From positions 6,014,001-6,078,000 of the forward strand of contig NZ_CP109479.1 of the NCBI RefSeq assembly GCF_036227485.1: 64,000 nucleotides of DNA, in the 5' to 3' direction. Positions 18,867 through 26,776 of the stretch are shown in pieces. The notes beneath the pieces were generated by a model that was given only the letters and a program-made list of their open reading frames with translations, did not search any database and had not been told where the DNA came from. The translations under genes and the position numbers were made by a program. The stretch's first letter is position 1. Every line of letters begins with the position of its first letter. This DNA comes from Streptomyces sp. NBC_01451. Lineage in GTDB: Bacteria > Actinomycetota > Actinomycetes > Streptomycetales > Streptomycetaceae.

Positions 18867-18903
18867 AGGTCCCCGGGTGCGTTTTGTGCGCCCTGGGGAC
18901 CTT
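18867..18903 (+). terminator. terminator after DUF3039 gene
   Basis: Arms AGGTCCCCGGG and CCTGGGGACCT enclose TGCGTTTTGTGCGC, followed by TTGTG. Confidence 0.75.
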
Positions 18904-18956
18904 TGTGCTGTCCGCCGTTGCACGGGATGCGCCGGCCGGTCACAGAGTGGTGGAGA

Positions 18957-18972
18957 CGTGGTCAAGACCTCT
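18957..18972. promoter_or_regulatory. DasR-like operator (dre) upstream of sugar ABC operon
   Basis: CGTGGTCAAGACCTCT matches the DasR consensus A(C/G)TGGTCTAGACCA(C/G)T at 13 of 16 positions and is centred about 105 bases before the binding-protein start. The operon contains a beta-N-acetylhexosaminidase, which fits control by the GlcNAc regulator DasR. The binding is inferred. Confidence 0.5.
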
Positions 18973-19069
18973 TGTGGCCATGTCCGCGCAGTCCATAACC
19001 TCCGTGGTGTTGTGCAGAGCGAAACATCCATTGCGTATGTTGCAACGCCCTCACCGGAGGAAACGCCAG

Positions 19070-20386
19070 ATGAAGCTCCCTGTCCGATCTGCCCGACTGG
19101 CTGCCTCCGTGGCCGCCCTGGCGCTCGCCGGGCTCACCGCCACGGCATGTGCCCCCGAGACCTCCGACAACTCCTCCTCCGGCAAGGACGAGCAGACCGG
19201 CACCCTGCGCGTGTGGCTCTTCCAGGAGGTCGGCAACACCCCGAAGGAGAAGGTCGTCACGTCGGCCGTCGACGCCTTCGAGAAGGCCCACAAGGGCACC
19301 GACGTCAAGATCGAATACATCCCCGTCGAGACCCGCGCCCAGCGCATCAAGGCCGCCTTCAACGACCCGAAGAGCGCCCCCGACGTCATCGAGTACGGAA
19401 ACACGGACACCGCCGGATACGTCGCCGACGGCGGACTCCTCGACGTCAGCAGGGAGTTCGCGGCCTGGGGCGAGGCGACGGACACCGACCCGACCGCCCG
19501 GCAGTCCGTCACCGTCGACGGCAAGGTCTACGGTGCCCCCTTCTTCGTCGGCGTCCGCGCCCTGTACTACCGCACGGACATCTTCAAGGAACTCGGCCTC
19601 CAGGTCCCGAAGACCATGGCCGAGTTGACGGAAACCGCGCACCGGATCCGCGCGGCGAAGCCCGACCTGTACGGGCTCGCGGTCGGCGGCGCCTTCACCT
19701 ACGGCGCGATGCCCTTCATCTGGGCCAACGGCGGCGAACTCGCCACCGGCAGAGGCGGTTCGTACGCCTCCGCCATCGACAGCGCCGCCGCCCAGAAGGG
19801 CATCAAGGCCTACACCTCCCTCTTCGGTGACGACAACTGCCCCGCCGCGAAGTGCGCGGGCATGGGCGGCAACGACACCATCACCGCCTTCGCTGCGGGC
19901 AAGGCGGGCATGGCGATCGGCGGCGACTTCAACCACGCGGCCGTCGAGGCGGGGAAGGTCAAGGGCGATTACGCGGTCGTACCGCTGCCGGGCGTCACGG
20001 CCGGCTCGGTGGCACCGGCGTTCGCGGGCGGGAACAACCTGGGTGTGCTGAACAGCACTTCGCACCGCACGCTCGCCGTCGACCTCATGGAGCAGCTCGC
20101 CTCCAAGCGGACACAGACCGAACTCTTCGACGCCATGGGCTTCCTGCCGACCTTCGGCGACGTGCGCGAGACGGTCGCCAGGAAGCAGCCGTACGTCGCG
20201 CCCTTCGTGAAGACCCTCGCCGTGGGCACCAAGTTCGTGCCGGCGTCGCCCGCCTGGTCCCAGATCGACTCCTCGCTGGTCCTGCCGACGATGTTCCAGG
20301 AGATCGTCAGCGGCAAGAAGGATGTCGCGGCGGCTTCCGCGGAGGCTGCCAAGAAGATGGACGACGCGTTTGGTTCCGTGGGGTGA
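19070..20386 (+). CDS. sugar ABC transporter substrate-binding lipoprotein
   Basis: A 438-aa family 1 solute-binding protein. The signal peptide ends in a lipobox (LTATAC, Cys about 24), so the mature protein is lipid-anchored outside. The body is typical of oligosaccharide binders (RVWLFQEVGNT..., DVIEYGNTDTAGYVADGGL, YGAPFFVGVRALYYR). With the two permeases and GH20 enzyme downstream it probably captures GlcNAc oligosaccharides. GGAGG sits about ten bases before ATG 19070. There is no ATPase gene in the operon, so a shared MsiK-type ATPase is likely. Confidence 0.88.
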   Translation: MKLPVRSARLAASVAALALAGLTATACAPETSDNSSSGKDEQTGTLRVWLFQEVGNTPKEKVVTSAVDAFEKAHKGTDVKIEYIPVETRAQRIKAAFNDPKSAPDVIEYGNTDTAGYVADGGLLDVSREFAAWGEATDTDPTARQSVTVDGKVYGAPFFVGVRALYYRTDIFKELGLQVPKTMAELTETAHRIRAAKPDLYGLAVGGAFTYGAMPFIWANGGELATGRGGSYASAIDSAAAQKGIKAYTSLFGDDNCPAAKCAGMGGNDTITAFAAGKAGMAIGGDFNHAAVEAGKVKGDYAVVPLPGVTAGSVAPAFAGGNNLGVLNSTSHRTLAVDLMEQLASKRTQTELFDAMGFLPTFGDVRETVARKQPYVAPFVKTLAVGTKFVPASPAWSQIDSSLVLPTMFQEIVSGKKDVAAASAEAAKKMDDAFGSVG

Positions 20387-21369
20387 CGGCGCCTACTCGG
20401 GTGGGGGGTGCGGAGCGTCTGCGGGTGCCGGTCCGTCGTGGCTTGTCGCGCCCACGCGGCGGTAGCCGCAGATTCAGAACAGCCCCGCGCCCCTTGGGGA
20501 GGTCCAGTGTCCCTTGGCTGTATCTCGCCCCGGCTCTCGTCGTCCTCGGGGGCTTGCTTCTCTACCCCATCTACCAGCTCGGGCTGATCTCGTTCTTCCA
20601 CTACACCCAGGCGCAGGTCAGCGGTGGTGAACCGACCACCTTCGAGGGGTTCGCCAACTACCGGGAGATCTTCTCCGACTCCCGGTTCTGGCAGGTGCTG
20701 CTGGCCACGGTCGTCTTCGCGGCGGCCTGTGTGGTCTCCACGCTCTCCGTCGGCTGCGCCCTCGCCGTCCTGCTGACTCGTGTCCGTGCCCTGCCCCGCC
20801 TCGCGTTGATGCTGGCGGCGCTCGGCGCGTGGGCGACCCCGGCGGTCACCGGTTCCACGGTCTGGCTGCTGCTCTTCGACCCCGACTTCGGGCCGGTCAA
20901 CCGGATGCTGGGTCTCGGCGACCACTCGTGGACGTACGGCAGGTTCAGCGCCTTCTTCCTGGTGCTGCTCGAAGTGGTGTGGTGCTCCTTCCCGTTCGTG
21001 ATGGTCACGGTGTACGCGGGCATCCGTGCCGTACCGGCCGAGGTGCTGGAGGCGGCTGCCCTGGACGGCGCCTCACAACTGCGCGTCTGGCGCTCGGTGC
21101 TCGCGCCGATGCTCCGCCCGATCCTGATGGTCGTCACCATCCAGTCGGTCATCTGGGACTTCAAGGTCTTCACCCAGATCTACGTGATGACGAACGGAGG
21201 CGGCATCGCCGGCCAGAACCTCACCCTCAACGTCTACGCCTACCAACAGGCCTTCGCCTCCTCCCAGTACAGCCTCGGCTCGGCGATCGGGATCGTGATG
21301 CTGCTGATCCTGCTCGCCGCGACCCTCGTGTACCTGCGGCTGCTGCGCAGGCAGGGGGAGGAGCTGTGA
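20383..21369 (+). CDS. sugar ABC transporter permease (MalF type)
   Basis: A 328-aa inner-membrane permease with six TM helices and the EAA loop EVLEAAALDGASQLRVWRSVLAPMLRP. GTG 20383 overlaps the stop of the binding protein (GTGA). The first 40 codons are Arg/Gly/Pro-rich and are made from a dispersed Streptomyces repeat (20424-20505); the conserved part only begins near WLYLAPALVVLGG. An internal start is possible but no better Shine-Dalgarno is seen. Confidence 0.85.
   Translation: MTAPTRVGGAERLRVPVRRGLSRPRGGSRRFRTAPRPLGRSSVPWLYLAPALVVLGGLLLYPIYQLGLISFFHYTQAQVSGGEPTTFEGFANYREIFSDSRFWQVLLATVVFAAACVVSTLSVGCALAVLLTRVRALPRLALMLAALGAWATPAVTGSTVWLLLFDPDFGPVNRMLGLGDHSWTYGRFSAFFLVLLEVVWCSFPFVMVTVYAGIRAVPAEVLEAAALDGASQLRVWRSVLAPMLRPILMVVTIQSVIWDFKVFTQIYVMTNGGGIAGQNLTLNVYAYQQAFASSQYSLGSAIGIVMLLILLAATLVYLRLLRRQGEEL
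20424..20505. repeat. dispersed repeat inside permease 5' coding region
   Basis: The stretch with GGTCCGTCGTGGCTTGTCGC and CAGCCCCGCGCCCCTTGGGG is a diverged copy of the common Streptomyces intergenic repeat also seen after hupA. Here it is translated as a basic N-terminal extension. Confidence 0.6.
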
Positions 21370-22274
21370 TGTCCGGCAACGTTGTCCAACGAGCCCAACG
21401 AGCCCAACGAGTCCGCCCTGTTCGACGCGTGCGAGGTGTCCGCCGCTTCGTACGGCGGCCCTGGCGGCTGGCCGCCGAGGTGTCGGCGCTGCTGATCGCG
21501 GTCGTCGTCGCCTTCCCCCTCTACTGGATGGTGCTCAGCGCCTTCAAACCGGCCGGCGAGATCGAGTCGACGGAGCCGCGCCCCTGGACGCTCGCCCCTT
21601 CCCTGGACTCCTTCCGGCGTGTCTTCGGGCAGCAGGAATTCGGCCGGTTCTTTCTCAACAGCCTGGTGGTCGCCTGTTCCGTGGTCGTCGTCTCCGCGCT
21701 GATCGCGTTTCTCGCGGCGACCGCGGTGACCCGATTCCGGTTCCGTTTCCGGACGACCCTGCTGATCATGTTCCTGGTGGCCCAGATGGTGCCCGTGGAG
21801 GCACTCACGATCCCGCTGTTCTTCCTCATGCGGGACTTCGGGCAGCTGAACACACTGGGTTCGCTGATCCTGCCGCACATCGCCTTCTCACTGCCCTTCG
21901 CGATCTGGATGCTGCGGGGTTTTGTGAAGGCGGTTCCGGAGGCGCTGGAGGAGGCCGCGTACATCGACGGGGCGAGCCGGTCGCGATTCCTGTGGCAGAT
22001 CCTTTTCCCGCTGGTCTTCCCGGGGTTGGTGGCCACCAGCGTGTTCTCCTTCATCTCGGCCTGGAACGACTTCCTGTTCGCCAAGTCGTTCGTCATCAGT
22101 GACACCTCCCAGTCGACGCTGCCGATGGCCCTGCTGGTCTTCTACAAGCCCGACGACCCGGACTGGGGCGGCGTGATGGCAGCCTCCACGGTGATGACGA
22201 TTCCGGTGCTGGTGTTCTTCGTACTCGTGCAGCGCCGACTGGTGTCGGGGCTCGGTGGAGCGGTTAAGGACTGA
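21369..22274 (+). CDS. sugar ABC transporter permease (MalG type)
   Basis: A 301-aa partner permease with six TM helices and EAA motif EALEEAAYIDGASRSRFLWQILFPLVFPG. Start ATG 21369 overlaps the previous stop; an in-frame GTG lies directly before it. The N-terminus holds a 9-base tandem repeat (CAACGAGCC) giving QRAQRAQR. It forms the membrane channel with the preceding permease. Confidence 0.88.
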   Translation: MSGNVVQRAQRAQRVRPVRRVRGVRRFVRRPWRLAAEVSALLIAVVVAFPLYWMVLSAFKPAGEIESTEPRPWTLAPSLDSFRRVFGQQEFGRFFLNSLVVACSVVVVSALIAFLAATAVTRFRFRFRTTLLIMFLVAQMVPVEALTIPLFFLMRDFGQLNTLGSLILPHIAFSLPFAIWMLRGFVKAVPEALEEAAYIDGASRSRFLWQILFPLVFPGLVATSVFSFISAWNDFLFAKSFVISDTSQSTLPMALLVFYKPDDPDWGGVMAASTVMTIPVLVFFVLVQRRLVSGLGGAVKD

Positions 22275-22275
22275 C

Positions 22276-23928
22276 GTGACCCATGTGACTGACGTTAATG
22301 AACTGATTCCGGCGCCCGTTGTCGTGCGGGACGTCAGGTCCGCGGGCGGTTTCGTGTTCGACGAGAACACGGTGATCGACGCCGGGCCCGGCACCGGGGC
22401 GACGGCCCGCTGGCTGCGAGGCGTCCTCGGGGCGGCGACCGGGCTCGCGCTGCCACCCGGCGCGGGGGACGACGGCGAGACCGTCCGGCTGCGGGTCCAG
22501 CCCGAGGACGCCGGCCATCTCGGCCCGGAGGGCTACAAGCTGTACGTCAACGGGGACGACGTCACCATCCACGGCGGCGGGCCCGCCGGTGTCTTCTGGG
22601 GTGCGCAGACGCTCCGTCAGCTGCTCGGCCCCGACGCCTTCCGGCGCGCCCCTGTCACCCCCGGCCGGCGGTGGCTCGTCCCCGGCACCTTCGTCGAGGA
22701 CACGCCCCGTTTCCGCTGGCGCGGCCTCATGCTGGACGTCGCCCGGCACTTCATGCCCAAGGAAGGCGTCCTGCGCTACCTGGACCTGATGGCGGCGCAC
22801 AAACTCAACGTCTTCCACTTCCATCTGACGGACGACCAGGGCTGGCGCGTCGAGATCGAGCGGTACCCGAAGCTGACGGAGGTCGGCTCCTGGCGGTCCC
22901 GTACCAAATTCGGCCACGGGGCGTCACCGCTGTGGGAGGAGAAGCCGCACGGGGGCTTCTACACCCAGGACGACATCCGAGAGATCGTCGCCTACGCCGC
23001 CGAGCGGCATATCGAGGTGGTCCCGGAAATCGACGTACCGGGGCACTCGCAGTCCGCCATCGCCGCGTATCCGGAACTCGGCAACACCGACGTCATCGAC
23101 ACGGCCTCCCTCTCCGTCTGGGACAACTGGGGGATCAGCCACAACGTACTCGCTCCCACTGACAACACCCTGCGTTTCTACGAGGGCGTCTTCGAGGAAG
23201 TCCTCGACCTGTTCCCGGGGAAGTTCATTCACATCGGCGGCGACGAGTGCGCGAAGGAGCAGTGGCGGGAGTCGCCCACCGCGCAGGCCCGTATCGAGGA
23301 ACTCGGGGTCGGTGACGAGGACGGGCTCCAGTCCTGGTTCGTAGGGCACTTCGACAAGTGGCTCACCGCGCGCGGGCGTCGGCTCATCGGCTGGGACGAG
23401 ATCCTGGAGGGCGGCCTCGCGCCGGGCGCCGCCGTCTCCTCCTGGCGCGGTTACGCGGGCGGCATCACGGCGGCACGCGCGGGTCACGACGTCGTCATGT
23501 GCCCCCAGGAGCAGGTCTACCTGGACCACCGTCAGCACGGGGGCGCCGACGAACCCGTCCCCATCGGGTACGTCCGCACCCTTGAGGATGTCTTCCGCTT
23601 CGAGCCGGTTCCAGCGGAGTTGGGCCCCGAGGAGGCGCGGCACGTCCTCGGCACGCAGGCCAACCTGTGGACCGAGGTGATGGAGGACACCGGGCGCGTG
23701 GACTACCAGGCCTTCCCTCGGCTGGCCGCCTTCGCCGAGGTCGCCTGGAGTGCCCTGCCCGCGTCCGCCGAACGGGACTTCGCCGACTTCGAGCGCCGGA
23801 TGACCGCCCATTACGGGCGACTTGACGCCCTCGGCGTCGGCTATCGGCCGCCCGCGGGGCCGCATCCGTGGCAGCGGCGGCCAGGAGTCCTCGGACGTCC
23901 GATCGATGGGGCGCCCCCGAACGTGTGA
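22276..23928 (+). CDS. beta-N-acetylhexosaminidase, GH20
   Basis: A 550-aa GH20 enzyme. An N-terminal GH20b-like domain (about 10-145) is followed by the TIM barrel (from RFRWRGLMLDVARHFMPKE). The catalytic Asp-Glu pair is D323-E324 in HIGGDECAKEQW, and the HFHLTDDQGWR motif is intact. There is no signal peptide, so it probably acts in the cytoplasm on imported GlcNAc oligosaccharides. It starts just after the permease, completing the operon. GTG 22276 or GTG 22285 may be the true start. Confidence 0.9.
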   Translation: MTHVTDVNELIPAPVVVRDVRSAGGFVFDENTVIDAGPGTGATARWLRGVLGAATGLALPPGAGDDGETVRLRVQPEDAGHLGPEGYKLYVNGDDVTIHGGGPAGVFWGAQTLRQLLGPDAFRRAPVTPGRRWLVPGTFVEDTPRFRWRGLMLDVARHFMPKEGVLRYLDLMAAHKLNVFHFHLTDDQGWRVEIERYPKLTEVGSWRSRTKFGHGASPLWEEKPHGGFYTQDDIREIVAYAAERHIEVVPEIDVPGHSQSAIAAYPELGNTDVIDTASLSVWDNWGISHNVLAPTDNTLRFYEGVFEEVLDLFPGKFIHIGGDECAKEQWRESPTAQARIEELGVGDEDGLQSWFVGHFDKWLTARGRRLIGWDEILEGGLAPGAAVSSWRGYAGGITAARAGHDVVMCPQEQVYLDHRQHGGADEPVPIGYVRTLEDVFRFEPVPAELGPEEARHVLGTQANLWTEVMEDTGRVDYQAFPRLAAFAEVAWSALPASAERDFADFERRMTAHYGRLDALGVGYRPPAGPHPWQRRPGVLGRPIDGAPPNV

Positions 23929-23969
23929 GGCCCCACGGAGCCTTCGCGGATGAAAGCGCCCTCAACGCT

Positions 23970-24001
23970 CACCGATCAGTTCTAATCGGAACTGATCGGT
24001 G
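23970..24001. terminator. hairpin after GH20 gene
   Basis: Perfect 13-bp arms CACCGATCAGTTC and GAACTGATCGGTG enclose TAATCG. It is a likely terminator, though its position before the molybdenum hydroxylase operon also allows an operator role. Confidence 0.7.
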
Positions 24002-24173
24002 ATGCCGTGCGAAAACGGACCATCTCGCCGATGAGGTGGGTGAATGCCTCCTAGCGGACCCCTGCGTTCGGGTCTCGCGAGAATGTGCCAGAGTTGCCAC
24101 GTCCGCCCTGTCAGCACGTACCGTACGGCAACACAGGTGGGACCAGGTGGGGCAGCGGGAAGGGGCAACCGGT

Positions 24174-25067
24174 TTGACCACGCACGCACCGCAGGCGGCG
24201 CAGGCCGTGACGCTGCCCGCCTCGCTGGACGAGGCCGTCGCGGCACTCTCGGCCATGCCGGCAGCCGTCCCCGTGGCGGGCGGCACCGACCTCATGGCCA
24301 CCGTCAACTCCGGGCAGCTCAGGCCCGCCGCGCTCGTCGGCCTCGGCCGCATCAGCGAGATCCGCGGCTGGCAGTACCAGGACGGCCACGCCCTGCTCGG
24401 CGCCGGCCTCACCCACGCGCGGATGGGCCGCCCCGACTTCGCCGCCCTCATCCCGGCCCTGGCCGCCTCCGCGCGTGCCGCGGGACCGCCGCAGATCCGC
24501 AACGCGGGCACCCTGGGCGGCAACATCGCCACGGCCGCCCCCACGGGGGACGCGCTGCCCGTGCTGGCCGCCCTGGAGGCGACGCTGATCATCGCGGGCC
24601 CCGGTGGTGTCCGCCGTGAGATCCCCGTGTCGCACCTGCTGGCCGGGGTGGAGATGCTGCGGGCCGGGGAACTCATCGGCTTCGTGCGCGTGCCCCTGCT
24701 GCACGCGCCCCAGGTCTTCCTGAAGGCCACCGGACGGACCGGCCCCGGGCGCGCCCTCGCGTCCGTCGCGCTCGTCCTCGACCCCGCGCGGCGCGGGGTC
24801 AGGTGCGCCGTCGGCGCCATAGCGCCGATGCCGCTGCGCCCCCTGGACGCCGAGCAGTGGGTCGCCCGGCTCATCGACTGGGACAACAACCGCACGATCG
24901 TCCCGGAGGCACTGGGTGCCTTCGGCGAGTACGTCGCCGCGGCCTGCATCCCCGACCCGGCTCCGGCCGAGGACGGCTCCGTATCACCGCTTCCGCCCGC
25001 GGTACTGCACCTGCGGCGCACTGTCGCCGCGCTGGCCCGGCGAGCACTGGGGAGGGCACTGTCGTGA
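24174..25067 (+). CDS. molybdenum hydroxylase FAD subunit
   Basis: A 297-aa FAD-binding subunit of the xanthine dehydrogenase / CO dehydrogenase family (CoxM/XdhB type). FAD motifs are VAGGTDLMATV near the N-terminus and PPQIRNAGTLGGNIATAAPTGD. It passes electrons from the Fe-S subunit to an acceptor. TTG 24174 is chosen because AAGGGG lies about ten bases upstream; earlier starts would need unrelated sequence. It is coupled to the next gene by GTGA. Confidence 0.85.
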   Translation: MTTHAPQAAQAVTLPASLDEAVAALSAMPAAVPVAGGTDLMATVNSGQLRPAALVGLGRISEIRGWQYQDGHALLGAGLTHARMGRPDFAALIPALAASARAAGPPQIRNAGTLGGNIATAAPTGDALPVLAALEATLIIAGPGGVRREIPVSHLLAGVEMLRAGELIGFVRVPLLHAPQVFLKATGRTGPGRALASVALVLDPARRGVRCAVGAIAPMPLRPLDAEQWVARLIDWDNNRTIVPEALGAFGEYVAAACIPDPAPAEDGSVSPLPPAVLHLRRTVAALARRALGRALS

Positions 25068-26776
25068 CCGACGACCAGTACGGCGACGACCAGTACGGCG
25101 ACCCGCACGGGGACCAGCGCGCGGAGGGCACCCCCCGTGGCGGGGGCCGCTGGGACCCGCTGCCCCAGGGTGACTACGACGACGGCGCGACCGCCTTCGT
25201 GAAGCTCCCCGAAGGGGGCATCGACGCGTTCCTGGCCTCCGTGGACAGCCCGCTGGCCGCGCCCGGCCACGGATATGTGCCCCCGCAGATAGCGGCGGTG
25301 CCGGGCGCCGAGGACGGTTCGCCGGGCGCGCCGGGCGCGTGGGGGACACCGCCCGCGCCCCCCGGGGGCACCCAGTGGCCGGACCCGAACGCCGTGCCGC
25401 GGGAGGCGCAGCGGCACGACGGGTTCAGCTACGACCAGAGCTCCACGGGCCAGTGGGCCTTCGACCAGGGCGCCGGCGCGGCGGGCGCCGCCGCGCCCGG
25501 AACCGCGGGCCGCGAGGTGACCGGGGAATGGCGGATCCCCGTCGCCGGCGGTGATCTTCCGGACGAATCGGGCGAGTTCAGTACCTCGGCGCTGGTCGAG
25601 CAGTGGGGCGGCACGCCGCCCGCCACGCTCCCCGGCGGCGCGTCCGCGCCCTGGGCGACCGAGGCTCCGGCGCAGCCCTGGGCGTCCGGATCCGCTCCGG
25701 AGCCGGACTCCGGCCGGACGAACGGCACGGGGGCGACGTACGCGCCCGAAACGGCGCACGAGGCAGCGCACGAAACGGCGCACGAAACGGGCGGCGCCGG
25801 TCGCGCGGGCGACGGGACCGGTCACCAGGCCGACGCCACCGGTCACACCGCGACCGGAGCCGGTCGCACGGTCGCGGACGAGGATCAGGACCCGGCTGCG
25901 GACGCCCCCGGCCCCGAGGAGGGCCCTGGCGGCCCCGCAGAGGCCGCCACGGAGTCCGACACTGCTCCTGGGCCGGAAACCTCCCCGGAGGCCGCTGAGG
26001 AGCCCGTGGAGGGCGAGCTCGACGCGAACACCGAGGCATCCGGTGCCACAGCGACCGCTGAGGTGCCCGCCGCGGAGCCGGACGTGGCCGATCCGGCCGA
26101 CGACACCCCCGGACCGCCCGGCGAGGAACACCCCCTCGCCTCGTACGTGCTGCGGGTCAACGGCTCCGACCGACCCGTCCCCGACGCCTGGATCGGCGAG
26201 TCGCTGCTCTACGTACTGCGCGAGCGCCTCGGCCTCGCCGGCGCCAAGGACGGCTGCTCCCAGGGCGAGTGCGGGGCCTGCAACGTGCAGGTGGACGGCC
26301 GGCTCGTCGCCTCCTGCCTGGTGCCCGCGGTCACCGCCGCCGGCAGCGAGGTGCGCACCGTCGAGGGCCTCGCCACCGACGGGCAGCCCTCGGACGTCCA
26401 GCGGGCACTCGCCAAGTGCGGGGCCGTCCAGTGCGGTTTCTGCGTCCCCGGGATGGCGATGACCGTGCACGACCTCCTGGAGGGCAACCCCGCCCCGACC
26501 GACCTGGAGACGCGCCAGGCCCTGTGCGGCAACCTGTGCCGCTGCTCCGGCTACCGGGGCGTCCTGGAAGCGGTCCGCGAGGTCGTCGCCGAACGCGAGG
26601 CGCACGCCGCCGACGCCGAGGGCGAGGACGGCGAGCCACGCATCCCGCACCAGGCCGGACCGGGCGGGGGCGGGGTCAACCCGTCCGCGTTCGACGCCCC
26701 GGGCTTCGAGCCCGCCCGCAACCACGACTCGCACGCGTATGACCAGACTCACGGCCAGGACGGAGGCCAGACGTGA
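25064..26776 (+). CDS. molybdenum hydroxylase 2Fe-2S subunit with long disordered N-terminus
   Basis: A 570-aa protein. The family usually has 150-200 residues. Here residues 1 to about 355 are low complexity (Gly, Pro, Ala, Glu, Thr; repeats such as AHEAAHETAHET). The conserved part starts near 358 (SYVLRVNGSDRPVPDAW) and holds both clusters: CSQGECGACN with a later SCLVPA Cys, and QCGFCVPGM with CGNLCRCSGYR. A further charged tail of about 50 residues follows. The frame is continuous and G/C at third positions throughout. It overlaps both neighbours by four bases. Confidence 0.88.
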   Translation: MTDDQYGDDQYGDPHGDQRAEGTPRGGGRWDPLPQGDYDDGATAFVKLPEGGIDAFLASVDSPLAAPGHGYVPPQIAAVPGAEDGSPGAPGAWGTPPAPPGGTQWPDPNAVPREAQRHDGFSYDQSSTGQWAFDQGAGAAGAAAPGTAGREVTGEWRIPVAGGDLPDESGEFSTSALVEQWGGTPPATLPGGASAPWATEAPAQPWASGSAPEPDSGRTNGTGATYAPETAHEAAHETAHETGGAGRAGDGTGHQADATGHTATGAGRTVADEDQDPAADAPGPEEGPGGPAEAATESDTAPGPETSPEAAEEPVEGELDANTEASGATATAEVPAAEPDVADPADDTPGPPGEEHPLASYVLRVNGSDRPVPDAWIGESLLYVLRERLGLAGAKDGCSQGECGACNVQVDGRLVASCLVPAVTAAGSEVRTVEGLATDGQPSDVQRALAKCGAVQCGFCVPGMAMTVHDLLEGNPAPTDLETRQALCGNLCRCSGYRGVLEAVREVVAEREAHAADAEGEDGEPRIPHQAGPGGGGVNPSAFDAPGFEPARNHDSHAYDQTHGQDGGQT

